A stretch of DNA of 41,160 nt from the NCBI GenBank assembly GCA_025454875.1, contig JALONP010000024.1, forward strand, positions 1 through 41,160. Direction: 5' to 3'. Of the stretch, positions 1-7,974 are shown in pieces. The notes beneath the pieces are model-generated. The model saw nothing but the letters and a program-made list of their open reading frames with translations, did no database searches and was not told the origin of the DNA. Both the position numbers and the translations under genes were made by a program. The stretch comes from Bacteroidia bacterium (GTDB taxonomy: Bacteria; Bacteroidota; Bacteroidia; UKL13-3). Each line of letters starts with the position of its first letter. Positions within the stretch are counted from its first letter, which is position 1.

Positions 1-118
1 CAATAGCAACGACAAAGGAGATATCTGTCCTCAAGATGTTTATGTATACCAAGTAAATGCAACATCGTTTAGTGGCAAAGCATACAAATACTCAGGGTCT
101 GTTACATTATTGAGGTAA
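1..118 (+). CDS. C-terminal end of a T9SS type B sorting-domain (gliding motility-associated, CHU_C) protein, partial
   Basis: An open frame enters from the left edge (first full codon at base 2) and stops with TAA at 116-118, giving 38 residues. The visible tail has the form ICPQDVYVYQV, then a glycine-lysine turn, and ends SGSVTLLR. This matches the end of the type B T9SS C-terminal domain (TIGR04131 / CHU_C), which typically ends CPxGVYVY...KxGxVTLIR. By family knowledge such domains direct large secreted proteins through the type IX system. The body of the protein lies outside the window, so its function is unknown. A hairpin terminator follows directly. Confidence 0.72.
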   Translation, partial: NSNDKGDICPQDVYVYQVNATSFSGKAYKYSGSVTLLR

Positions 119-135
119 CAAATCATATTTATAAC

Positions 136-166
136 AAAAAAGCCGGTGTACTCCACTGGCTTTTTT
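136..166 (+). terminator. Rho-independent terminator after the type B cargo gene
   Basis: A 13-bp stem (136-148 with 154-166, one G-T wobble) closes a 5-nt loop and ends in six T residues. The A-rich left arm and T-rich right arm let it work in both orientations, but it best fits the gene ending at 118. It sits about 45 bases before the next start codon, so the amidohydrolase gene probably has its own promoter. Confidence 0.8.
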
Positions 167-212
167 GTTTGCATACACAGCAACACAGTTGTTTTTTTAT
201 ATCTTGCCTAAA

Positions 213-3200
213 ATGAAATACATCCTTTTATACTTGAGTAGCTTTTGTTTTCTCACAACGATAGCACAAGTTACTTTTCCTGAAAATGGCCCCCAGCATC
301 TTGTTCAAAATCAAGTTGCGTTTATTCATGCAAACCTTCATACCAACTACAATACACTTATTGAAGATGCTACATTGCTTGTTCAAAATGGGAGGGTTGT
401 ATATGCAGGTAAATCAACTGCCATTCCCAAAGGCTACCTTGTTTACAATGCCACAGGTAAACATATCTATCCTGCATTTATCGAGTTGTATAGCAATTAT
501 GGAGTGCAGTTATTGCCCGAATCACAAAAATCCGAATCAGAAACGAAAGGATTTATTTCAGCAAAGAAGGGGGCATACCATTGGAACGAATCTATCCGCG
601 CAGAGTTTAATGCGGCCGCTGCATTTACAGCCGATGAAAAAAGAGCGAAACAACTAAGAGCAAGCGGATTTGCACTAACACTTTCTGCATTGCAAGATGG
701 AATTTGCAGAGGATCGGCAGCATTGGTTTATACAGCAAAAGGGAACGAGCATGAGCTAATTGCAAAGCCAAAAGTAGCAACCAGCTTTTCGTTTAACAGA
801 GGAACTTCAAAACAACACTATCCATCATCTTTAATGGGCAGCATTGCTTTGTTACGCCAAACTTATTATGACGCACAGTGGTACCAAAAGCAGAACAAGG
901 AAGTAAATTTTACGTTAGAGGCATTCGGACAATTGCAAAACCTTCCAGCCATTTTTGTTGCTGGAAATAAACAAAATGCTTTACGGGCGGCTAAGATTGG
1001 ACAAGAGTTTAATACATCATACATTATTAAAGGATCAGGCGATGAATACCAACGCCTAGAAGAAATAAAAGCTACGCAACTGCGCTTTATCGTACCAGTT
1101 AATTTTCCAAAACCATATGAAGTAGAAGATCCATTTATTGCTGAATATATAAGTACTGCCGACTTAAAGCATTGGGAGTTGGCTCCATATAATATTCGAA
1201 TGCTCATTGAGCAAAAAATTCCCATTGCCATAACAGCCGATGGCTGCAATGATGCTTCTACTTTTTTGAAAAACGTAAAAAAGGCAGTTCAATTGGGAAC
1301 TCCTGAATCTGAAGTCTTAAAGGCACTTACATATAATCCCGCACTTTGGTTAAAACAAGAAAAAGAGTTAGGCGCACTTACACCAGGTATGATTGCGAAC
1401 TGCATTATTACAGATGGCCCACTTTTCGCCAAACAAACTACCATCCTTGAAACGTGGATTAAGGGAATTCAATACCAAGTGAATGACCCACAAACACCCA
1501 TTTTATCTGGGTCGTATCAATTCAATATTCCACAAACAGGAAATGTAAAATTGGTAGTGAGTGAAGTTAACGGTAAACATGATTATAAATGGATTTCAAA
1601 AGACACATTGAAAGCAACTGTTTCGTATACGCAAACTGGGTTTCAATTAACCATTAAACCAAACCAAAATATCGATTCTTCAGTGCGGTTTGAATATTGG
1701 TTTACAGAAGTTGACAGCAGCAACTACCCATTTACGATTAAACAAGCAAAAGGATACTTAAAAACGAGGCAGGGTGATTTAGAGCCTACTCTTTTTTCAC
1801 AAATGCAATCAGGTTCCCCTAAGCAAGCAAGCCAATCAGATTCTATAGAATTGAATATGCCAGCACTTGTTTGGTTCCCATTTACAGATTATGGGCAATT
1901 AGCACTCCCCAAACAACAAGTTTATCTTATTACCAATGCAACTATTTGGACAAATGAGGCCGATAGCATTTTAATTGAAACCGATTTACTTGTAAAGGAT
2001 GGTAAAATTGCTGCAATTGGAAAAGGACTAAATGCAAAAGGCGCTACTGTAATTGAAGCGAAAGGAAAACATATCACATCTGGAATTATTGATGAGCACT
2101 CGCATATAGCTATAAGCAACGGAGTAAATGAAGGCACACAAAGCAGTTCTGCTGAAGTGCGTATCGGGGATGTATTAAACAGTGAAGATATCAATATGTA
2201 CCGTCAACTTTCGGGTGGAGTAGTTGCCGCTCAACTATTGCATGGTTCTGCAAATCCAATAGGTGGTCAAAGCGCGTTGATTAAGTTTAGATGGGGATTT
2301 GAACCTGAGAAACTAAAAATTGAAGGGGCAGATGGCTTTATCAAATTCGCTCTGGGAGAGAATGTAAAGCAGTCGAATTGGGGTGATCGCAATGTGTACC
2401 GATACCCACAAACCAGAATGGGCGTTGAGCAAGTCATGTATGATGCATTTCAGCGTGCGAAAGCTTACGAACAACTGCAAAAGGAAAGCAAGGAATTGCG
2501 CAAAGATTTAGAGTTAGAAGCAACACTCGAAGTACTAAGAGGAAAAAGATTTATCACTTGCCACAGTTATGTACAAAGTGAAATTAATATGCTGATGCAT
2601 GTGGCAGATTCGTTAGGGTTTAAGGTAAATACATTTACCCATATTTTAGAGGGGTATAAGGTAGCCCCACAAATGAAAAAGCATGGCGTTTCAGCGAGCA
2701 CATTTGCTGATTGGTGGGCATATAAATTTGAAGTGATGGAAGCGATACCTTATAACGCAGCTATTTTGCAGCAAATGGATATCAACACAGCGATTAATTC
2801 AGATGATGCAGAAATGGGTAGGAGGCTTAATCAAGAAGCTGCTAAAGCAATAAAGTATGGTGGTGTTACCGAGTGCCAAGCAATTAAAATGGTTACCCTT
2901 AATCCGGCTAAAGCCTTGCATTTAGATTCAAAAATGGGAAGTATTAAAGTAGGTAAAGATGCTGATATCGTTATTTGGAGCGCTCATCCATTGAGTATTT
3001 ATGCAATAGCAGATTATACGTTTGTAGATGGAATGATTCTATTTGATCGAAGTATGCAATCAACGTTACAACAAAACATAAAAGATGAACGTGAGCGTAT
3101 TATTCAAAAGATGATTAAAGCCAAACAAAATGGCGAGAAGGCGGAGAAGTGGCAATCTAAAATACAAGTAGAATACGAATGTGATGATGAAGAAGAATAA
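213..3200 (+). CDS. Exported tandem amidohydrolase-family protein (two amidohydrolase-like domains)
   Basis: This 995-residue protein starts with a signal peptide (MKYILLYLSSFCFLTTIAQ), which is why ATG 213 is preferred over an upstream TTG at 165 inside the terminator. It has two amidohydrolase / imidazolonepropionase-like halves: about residues 30-430 and about 565-980, joined by a beta-rich linker. The C-terminal half keeps metal-site residues of the superfamily: H629 and H631 (HSH), H784, H810 and D864/D865. The N-terminal half has the surrounding KHIYPAFIEL strand but no HxH, so it looks catalytically inactive. The substrate cannot be told; such proteins in Bacteroidota are periplasmic, often annotated as imidazolonepropionase or dipeptidase-like. 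The next gene, another amidohydrolase-like protein, follows within about 10 bases, so the two are probably co-transcribed and may form a complex (inference). Confidence 0.88.
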   Translation: MKYILLYLSSFCFLTTIAQVTFPENGPQHLVQNQVAFIHANLHTNYNTLIEDATLLVQNGRVVYAGKSTAIPKGYLVYNATGKHIYPAFIELYSNYGVQLLPESQKSESETKGFISAKKGAYHWNESIRAEFNAAAAFTADEKRAKQLRASGFALTLSALQDGICRGSAALVYTAKGNEHELIAKPKVATSFSFNRGTSKQHYPSSLMGSIALLRQTYYDAQWYQKQNKEVNFTLEAFGQLQNLPAIFVAGNKQNALRAAKIGQEFNTSYIIKGSGDEYQRLEEIKATQLRFIVPVNFPKPYEVEDPFIAEYISTADLKHWELAPYNIRMLIEQKIPIAITADGCNDASTFLKNVKKAVQLGTPESEVLKALTYNPALWLKQEKELGALTPGMIANCIITDGPLFAKQTTILETWIKGIQYQVNDPQTPILSGSYQFNIPQTGNVKLVVSEVNGKHDYKWISKDTLKATVSYTQTGFQLTIKPNQNIDSSVRFEYWFTEVDSSNYPFTIKQAKGYLKTRQGDLEPTLFSQMQSGSPKQASQSDSIELNMPALVWFPFTDYGQLALPKQQVYLITNATIWTNEADSILIETDLLVKDGKIAAIGKGLNAKGATVIEAKGKHITSGIIDEHSHIAISNGVNEGTQSSSAEVRIGDVLNSEDINMYRQLSGGVVAAQLLHGSANPIGGQSALIKFRWGFEPEKLKIEGADGFIKFALGENVKQSNWGDRNVYRYPQTRMGVEQVMYDAFQRAKAYEQLQKESKELRKDLELEATLEVLRGKRFITCHSYVQSEINMLMHVADSLGFKVNTFTHILEGYKVAPQMKKHGVSASTFADWWAYKFEVMEAIPYNAAILQQMDINTAINSDDAEMGRRLNQEAAKAIKYGGVTECQAIKMVTLNPAKALHLDSKMGSIKVGKDADIVIWSAHPLSIYAIADYTFVDGMILFDRSMQSTLQQNIKDERERIIQKMIKAKQNGEKAEKWQSKIQVEYECDDEEE

Positions 3201-3210
3201 ACAATACAAC

Positions 3211-4491
3211 ATGAAAGTTTTTTTGAATTGGATATGCACCCTCGCTGTTATTGTTTTATTAAGCAATGAAACTGCTGGTCAACAAAAGGTGTTAATTGTT
3301 AAAGGAGCAACCATTCATTTGGGAAATGGAATGTTGGTCGAAAGTGGTTGCCTAATCGTTGAAGGTGCAAAAATCAAACGGATAATAAACAGTGCAGATA
3401 CAAGTATAGCCGGAGCACGGTACATCAATGCAACAGGCAAACATATTTATCCTGGTATCATTGCGCTAAACAATATCATGGGATTAAATGAAATTGAGGC
3501 GGTAAGAGCTACACTTGATTTTAAAGAAACCGGTGAGTTTAATCCAAATGTGAGATCCGTTATTGCGTTTAACACAGATTCAAAAATTATCCCAACTGCA
3601 TTGTCTAATGGTATTTTATTTACCCAACCTGTTCCTCAAGGAGGCATTATTTCTGGTACTTCGAGTTTGATGCGAACAACTGGTTGGAATTGGGAAGATG
3701 CAGTTTTCAAAGTAGATGATGGCATTCACTTAAACTGGCCTGAAGAAATGGTTTATGGAGGATGGTGGGCAGAGCCATATAATGCACAACAAATCAAAAC
3801 AACACAAACAGTTCAAGCAATCGCGTCTTTTTTTCAACAAGCTAATCAGTATGCTCAACTGAGTAACCCGCCTCAATTAAATGCAAGGTTTGAATCAATG
3901 AAAGGGGTGTTTAATGGCACCAAACGTTTGTATGTGCATGCTTCTGGAGCAAAATCAATTGTTGCTGCCATTCAATTCTTGAAGCAATACCCTTCTATCA
4001 AATTGGTATTGGTTGATGCAACGCAAGCTTGGATGGTTAAAGATTGGATTAAAGAACAAAATATTCCTGTTGTATTCACAAATGTGCACCAATTACCAAC
4101 GCATCCGCATCATGCCATTGACCAGCCTTTTAAAACAGTAGCACAACTAGTTAATGCAGGCGTTTTGGTTGCCATTGCACATGCAGGATACTGGGAGGTT
4201 CGAAACTTGCCTTTTAATGCAGGCACTGCTGCTGCTTATGGCATCTCTAAAGAACAAGCATTGCAGTGCATTACCCTCAATCCAGCAATAATTGTTGGTG
4301 CAGACGCAACGATAGGATCATTAGAAGAGGGTAAAGATGCGAGTTTTGTAATATCCGAAGGTGATATTTTAGATATGAGAAGCAGTAGAGTAGTTCAAGT
4401 ATTTATGGAAGGTGTAGAGGTACCGATCGAAAACCACCAAAAGGCCCTATATCTTAAGTACATGAACAAATATGGGTTGGAGCCCAGGTAA
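3211..4491 (+). CDS. Exported amidohydrolase-like protein lacking the HxH metal motif
   Basis: A 426-residue protein with signal peptide MKVFLNWICTLAVIVLLS. In-frame ATGs at 3184 and 3187 (overlapping the upstream gene) and GTG 3181 are alternative starts; 3211 was chosen because it gives a compact signal peptide 10 bases after the upstream stop. The amidohydrolase fold signature is visible: an N-terminal composite beta sandwich with KHIYPGIIAL, a C-terminal segment with ITLNPA and a return to the sandwich (GSLEEGKDASFVI). The HxH after the KHIYPGI strand is replaced by LNN, the later barrel histidines are only partly kept (VHASG), and no clear catalytic aspartate follows AIAHAG. It is probably a non-catalytic partner or structural paralogue of the upstream tandem protein. 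The exact role is unknown. Confidence 0.82.
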   Translation: MKVFLNWICTLAVIVLLSNETAGQQKVLIVKGATIHLGNGMLVESGCLIVEGAKIKRIINSADTSIAGARYINATGKHIYPGIIALNNIMGLNEIEAVRATLDFKETGEFNPNVRSVIAFNTDSKIIPTALSNGILFTQPVPQGGIISGTSSLMRTTGWNWEDAVFKVDDGIHLNWPEEMVYGGWWAEPYNAQQIKTTQTVQAIASFFQQANQYAQLSNPPQLNARFESMKGVFNGTKRLYVHASGAKSIVAAIQFLKQYPSIKLVLVDATQAWMVKDWIKEQNIPVVFTNVHQLPTHPHHAIDQPFKTVAQLVNAGVLVAIAHAGYWEVRNLPFNAGTAAAYGISKEQALQCITLNPAIIVGADATIGSLEEGKDASFVISEGDILDMRSSRVVQVFMEGVEVPIENHQKALYLKYMNKYGLEPR

Positions 4492-4637
4492 TTGTCCAAA
4501 CCCAAAAAAACCGGGTCATGGGAAATAAGGAATGGGAAAAAATCCTATTCGAAACATACGGTTCATGAACGATAAATGAATGAACAAACGTTAATGTTAA
4601 ATCGCTTTATTAAATGTAAATACAAATCTGCATATTT

Positions 4638-5219
4638 ATGTCTAACCATTCGTCAAATCCTTGGACCACTTTAACAACAAAAGAAGTGTATGCTTCTCCA
4701 TGGATTAAAGTAGAACACCATGATGTGCTTAACCCAGCAGGTAAACCTGGTACTTATTCTGTAGTGCGGTTTAACAGTTGGGCAATTGGAATTGTGCCCA
4801 TTGATGAGCAAGGTTATACATGGATTGTAGGTCAGTACCGCTACCCGTTGGAATGTTACACTTGGGAAATTCCAGAGGGAGGTGGAAATAAATCAGGAAC
4901 ACCACTGGAAGCAGCACAACGGGAATTAGTTGAGGAATGTGGTATCATAGCTGAAACCTTCAAGTGCATTCAAGAGCTCCAACTTAGCAACTCTGCTACC
5001 GATGAGGTGGCATATTTATTTGTCGCCACTAATTTATCGTTTACACAATCGCGGCCGGAAGAAAACGAACAACTCAGCGTTAAGAAAGTTCACTTTGATG
5101 AGTTGTACACCTTGGTTGCCAATGGCAGTATTACAGATAGTTTGAGTGTTGCTGCTGTCCTCAAAATTCAACTGATGCGACTGGAAGGAATGTTAACTAT
5201 CCAACCACTAATTGAGTAA
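4638..5219 (+). CDS. NUDIX hydrolase, ADP-ribose pyrophosphatase-like
   Basis: A 193-residue cytoplasmic protein with a NUDIX box around residues 81-103. The core metal-binding part REL-VEE (R95, E96, E99, E100) followed by CGI is intact, preceded by IPEGGG, which is typical of ADP-ribose/nucleotide-sugar pyrophosphatases (NudF type). The first glutamate of the canonical box (Gx5E) is a threonine here, a mild departure. By family knowledge it would hydrolyse a nucleoside diphosphate linked to another moiety; ADP-ribose is the best guess but not proven. The start ATG gives the expected N-terminal beta strand (WIKVEHHDV). The stop lies 7 bases before the next start, suggesting one transcript with the lipoprotein and Kazal-domain genes. 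Confidence 0.9.
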   Translation: MSNHSSNPWTTLTTKEVYASPWIKVEHHDVLNPAGKPGTYSVVRFNSWAIGIVPIDEQGYTWIVGQYRYPLECYTWEIPEGGGNKSGTPLEAAQRELVEECGIIAETFKCIQELQLSNSATDEVAYLFVATNLSFTQSRPEENEQLSVKKVHFDELYTLVANGSITDSLSVAAVLKIQLMRLEGMLTIQPLIE

Positions 5220-5226
5220 AAGGATA

Positions 5227-5661
5227 ATGCGTTTGTTCACACTCTTCATATTAATTGCATTAACAGGTTGTGGCTTAAACCGAAAGGATTCGAAAGGTTT
5301 GAAGCAAGGAAGATGGGTTTTGTATTACGATGAACAACAAAAGCAATGCATGTGGAAGGGCCGTTATAAAAACGGGGAACAAACTGGTAAATGGACCTAT
5401 TATACGCCAACTGGCAAGAAGTATTTAACCGAAAAATACATGCAAGAGCGTATTTGGACCACCTATTACGACTCTTTACAACGTAAGCAACTTCAAGGGT
5501 ATGCCAATTATATCGAAACAGAAGATACAGCCTATTACAGATGGGAAGGAAATTGGTATCATTTCGACAACTTGGGTCAGGTTGATAAAATTTCGTTTTA
5601 CAAAATGGGTAAATTCGCATGGTTTGTTCCAGTTCCAAAATCTAAGTCAAATCGCAAGTGA
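5227..5661 (+). CDS. Small lipoprotein with MORN-like repeats
   Basis: A 144-residue protein. ATG 5227 is chosen over TTG 5212 because it gives a clean lipoprotein signal, MRLFTLFILIALTGC, with lipobox LTGC and lipidated Cys15. The mature part has MORN-variant repeats, visible as KQGRWVLYYDE, KNGEQTGKWTYY and similar Gly-x-Trp-x-Tyr-Tyr strings, between about residues 25 and 120. Such YwqK/MORN proteins are common in Bacteroidota envelopes, but their role is poorly defined. It is probably attached to a membrane facing the periplasm or surface. Its TGA overlaps the GTG start of the Kazal gene by four bases (GTGA), so translation of the two is likely coupled. Confidence 0.75.
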   Translation: MRLFTLFILIALTGCGLNRKDSKGLKQGRWVLYYDEQQKQCMWKGRYKNGEQTGKWTYYTPTGKKYLTEKYMQERIWTTYYDSLQRKQLQGYANYIETEDTAYYRWEGNWYHFDNLGQVDKISFYKMGKFAWFVPVPKSKSNRK

Positions 5662-6131
5662 AAAGCATAGCTGTAGTATTTTTAATGATATGTTGCGTTC
5701 AACTCAAAGCCCAACAATTTGGTTGCATTGACTCTTTGTCAATAAGTCCAGGATTTTTTTGTCCAAGTGCAGAGTATTACCCGGTTTGTGGGTGTGACCA
5801 AAAAACATATCGAAATGTATGTGATGCGCAAAATAGAAATGGAGTTCGAACATATACGGATGGGTCGTGCTCAGGGTTTGAGTTTGATTTGCTACCCAAC
5901 TATTCTCCGTCATTAATTAATTTTACATTGGTACAAGCCAATCCGCAATTTGCAAGGCTTTTTGTGGTTGATATGGCAGGTAGGATTTGGATACAACGCG
6001 ACATACCCGCAGCACCCCGTACTTTTTTATCAATCGAAATTGGGAGCTTAAATTATGGAACCTATTTGGTTTATGTGTACAATTCTCAAGGCACATACCG
6101 GTTTAATAAGTTTGTTCGAACCCCTGGATGA
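5658..6131 (+). CDS. Secreted Kazal-domain protein with a T9SS type A-like C-terminal domain
   Basis: A 157-residue protein starting at GTG 5658, required because the signal peptide begins there (MKSIAVVFLMICCVQLKAQ). Residues 23-71 form a Kazal-type module with six cysteines (23, 35, 44, 46, 55, 71) and the hallmark PVCGCDQKTY then NVC. Kazal modules inhibit serine proteases; if the alignment holds, the reactive P1 residue would be Ser37, two after the second cysteine. The remaining 85 residues form a beta-rich tail with a VDMAGRIW strand, LNYGTYLVYV and FNKFVRT, resembling a short type A T9SS sorting domain. This suggests export by the type IX system. Inhibitory activity is inferred from family only. 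Confidence 0.78.
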   Translation: MKSIAVVFLMICCVQLKAQQFGCIDSLSISPGFFCPSAEYYPVCGCDQKTYRNVCDAQNRNGVRTYTDGSCSGFEFDLLPNYSPSLINFTLVQANPQFARLFVVDMAGRIWIQRDIPAAPRTFLSIEIGSLNYGTYLVYVYNSQGTYRFNKFVRTPG

Positions 6132-6217
6132 CAAAAATTCTAACCGTGGATAAACACCTGTAAACCCACAATAGACAAAGACTAATGGCTCAGTTACGCA
6201 TCAAGAGAAAGGTTTTT

Positions 6218-6235
6218 TTCACAATTTGTTGTGAA
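6218..6235. repeat. Inverted repeat TTCACAA-N4-TTGTGAA over the -33 region of the rplM promoter
   Basis: Perfect 7-bp arms (6218-6224 and 6229-6235) around the spacer TTTG. It coincides with the -33 element of the ribosomal-protein promoter, where a dimeric regulator could bind. No specific regulator is suggested by the sequence, and it could be chance in AT-rich DNA. Confidence 0.4.
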
Positions 6236-6259
6236 TTATGAAATCATCCCCTATTTTTG
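6226..6259 (+). promoter_or_regulatory. Bacteroidota-type promoter for the rplM-rpsI-rpsB-tsf block
   Basis: The -7 element is TATTTTTG (6252-6259), an exact match to TAnnTTTG. TTG at 6229-6231 (20 nt upstream) and TTTG at 6225-6228 can serve as the -33 element. The transcript would start around 6265, leaving a leader of about 30 nt before the GTG start of rplM. Confidence 0.7.
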
Positions 6260-6295
6260 CCACCCCTTAATAGAAAACTGTAAACCAATATCATT

Positions 6296-6739
6296 GTGGA
6301 TACACTAAGTTATAAAACCAAATCGGCCAACAAAGCCACTGTTCAAAAAGAGTGGTTCGTAGTAGATGCTGAAGGCCAAACATTAGGTCGCTTTGCAAGT
6401 AAAGTGGCTAACATTCTGCGCGGTAAACACAAGCCAAGCTTTACTCCTCATGTAGATTGTGGAGACAATGTGATTGTCATTAACGCAGATAAGATTCGTT
6501 TCACCGGTAACAAGTTTGCTGATAAAGAATACGTTTTTTATTCTGGGCATCCAGGTGGCCAGCGTTTTGTTACTGCAAAAGATATGATGGCTAAAAAACC
6601 TACCTACTCTGTAGAGCATGCAATTGAAGGTATGTTGCCAAACAATAAATTAGGTGCTGAGATTTTTAGAAACCTTTATGTATATGCAGGTTCCGAACAT
6701 CCACACACAGCACAACAACCTAAACCTTTAAAATTCTAA
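6296..6739 (+). CDS. rplM: 50S ribosomal protein L13
   Basis: A 147-residue protein of the usual L13 length. It starts at GTG 6296: the N-terminus [17 protein letters not shown] is the typical Bacteroidota L13 beginning, and no ATG is available there. The L13 core is clear: [37 protein letters not shown] and YSGHPGG, ending with a C-terminal YAGSEHPH segment. It is an early assembly protein of the large subunit that binds 23S rRNA. It is followed by rpsI after 6 bases, the near-universal rplM-rpsI pair. Confidence 0.98.
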   Translation: MDTLSYKTKSANKATVQKEWFVVDAEGQTLGRFASKVANILRGKHKPSFTPHVDCGDNVIVINADKIRFTGNKFADKEYVFYSGHPGGQRFVTAKDMMAKKPTYSVEHAIEGMLPNNKLGAEIFRNLYVYAGSEHPHTAQQPKPLKF

Positions 6740-6745
6740 GAGCAG

Positions 6746-7132
6746 ATGGAAGCTATTAACGCATTAGGAAGAAGAAAAACATCAGTGGCTCGCGTTTATT
6801 TGAGCGCTGGTGCAGGCAGTTTTACGGTAAATGGCAAAGACATGAAAGTGTATTTCCCGACCTTAATGTTGCAAAACGATATTAACCGTCCATTCGAACT
6901 TACAAACACTGTAGGCCAGTTTGATATTAAAGCCAATATTGATGGTGGAGGAGTTTCAGGCCAAGCTGACGCTTTAAAGTTGGCTATTTCGCGCGCATTG
7001 GTTAAACACAACGCTGAATTAAAACCTGCATTGAAGGTTGAGTCATTATTAACTCGTGACCCTCGTATGGTTGAGCGTAAAAAGCCAGGTCAGAAGAAAG
7101 CCCGTAAACGTTTCCAATTCGTAAAACGTTAA
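6746..7132 (+). CDS. rpsI: 30S ribosomal protein S9
   Basis: A 128-residue protein of normal S9 length. It opens INALGRRKTSVARVYL, carries the GGGVSGQADALKLAISRAL helix, and ends DPRMVERKKPGQKKARKRFQF followed by VKR. The basic C-terminal tail ending in arginine is the part that reaches the P-site tRNA in the ribosome. Second gene of the rplM operon; rpsB follows after 27 bases. Confidence 0.98.
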   Translation: MEAINALGRRKTSVARVYLSAGAGSFTVNGKDMKVYFPTLMLQNDINRPFELTNTVGQFDIKANIDGGGVSGQADALKLAISRALVKHNAELKPALKVESLLTRDPRMVERKKPGQKKARKRFQFVKR

Positions 7133-7159
7133 TTTAGATATACCGATTATATATTAAAC

Positions 7160-7900
7160 ATGACAAAAATAACTCAAGAACAATTGTTAGAGGCTGGTGT
7201 TCATTTCGGACATCTTACCCGCAAATGGAATCCAAAAATGGCTCCTTACATTTTTATGGAGAAAAATGGAATCCACTTGATTGATTTAAATAAAACCGCG
7301 GCAAAACTTGACGAAGCCTCAGAGGCCCTTAAAAACATCGTAAAGTCTGGCCGTAAAGTTTTATTTGTAGCAACAAAAAAACAAGCAAAAGAAATTATTG
7401 AAACCGAAGCTGCACGTGTGAACATGCCTTTTGTTACCGAGCGTTGGTTGGGTGGTATGTTAACTAACTTTACCACAGTTCGTAAGTCGATCAAAAAGAT
7501 GCAAACCATTGATAAAATGGCTACAGATGGTACTTACCAAAACATCAATAAAAAGGAGCGTTTAATGCTGGAACGTGAAAAAGCCAAATTGCAGAAACTT
7601 TTTGGTGGTATTGCCGACTTAAACCGCTTACCTGCAGCGTTGTTTATTGTTGATATTAAACGTGAACATATTGCCATCGCTGAAGCACAAAAACTAAACA
7701 TCCCAACATTTGCAATAGTTGATACTAACTCTGATCCAACAGTAGTTGACTATCCGATTCCTGCAAATGATGATGCTGCAAAGTCAATTGCTTTAATTGC
7801 ACAAGTAATGACAAATGCAATCGCGGAAGGATTAAGTGAGCGCAAACGTGATAAAGAAGCAGAAGACAAAGAAGCTGCTTCTGCCGAAGCGGAAGGATAA
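7160..7900 (+). CDS. rpsB: 30S ribosomal protein S2
   Basis: A 246-residue S2 protein. Family signatures are [21 protein letters not shown] at the start, the [12 protein letters not shown] strand-helix, [11 protein letters not shown], and IVDTNSDP in the C-terminal half. The protein ends in an acidic, alanine-rich tail ([16 protein letters not shown]). It joins the small subunit late and contacts S1. Pairing with tsf, 74 bases downstream, is conserved in bacteria; here a hairpin with a T tract lies between the two genes and may reduce read-through. Confidence 0.98.
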   Translation: MTKITQEQLLEAGVHFGHLTRKWNPKMAPYIFMEKNGIHLIDLNKTAAKLDEASEALKNIVKSGRKVLFVATKKQAKEIIETEAARVNMPFVTERWLGGMLTNFTTVRKSIKKMQTIDKMATDGTYQNINKKERLMLEREKAKLQKLFGGIADLNRLPAALFIVDIKREHIAIAEAQKLNIPTFAIVDTNSDPTVVDYPIPANDDAAKSIALIAQVMTNAIAEGLSERKRDKEAEDKEAASAEAEG

Positions 7901-7910
7901 TATTCTTAAG

Positions 7911-7935
7911 AAATCGGCTTAGGCCGATTTTTTTT
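7911..7935 (+). terminator. Hairpin with T tract between rpsB and tsf (possible attenuating terminator)
   Basis: A perfect 8-bp stem (7911-7918 with 7923-7930) with a TTAG loop, continuing into eight T residues (7928-7935). It has the form of an intrinsic terminator placed inside an otherwise co-directional rpsB-tsf pair, so it may let only part of transcription reach tsf. Confidence 0.6.
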
Positions 7936-7974
7936 AATCATTTTTTTAATCAAAACTTTAAAACAAAATACAAT

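Noticed and set aside
165-212. TTG at 165 as start of the tandem amidohydrolase gene
   Set aside because: It lies inside the hairpin terminator, and the extra residues precede a clean signal peptide that starts at ATG 213.
4492-4637. Possible terminator or promoter between the second amidohydrolase gene and the NUDIX gene
   Set aside because: Only a weak CCC/GGG pairing and no convincing TAnnTTTG box at a suitable distance could be found.
5246-5913. Overlapping minus- and plus-strand open frames across the lipoprotein and Kazal genes
   Set aside because: They lack recognisable domains and are explained by the coding genes in the true frames, which show a lipobox and a cysteine pattern.
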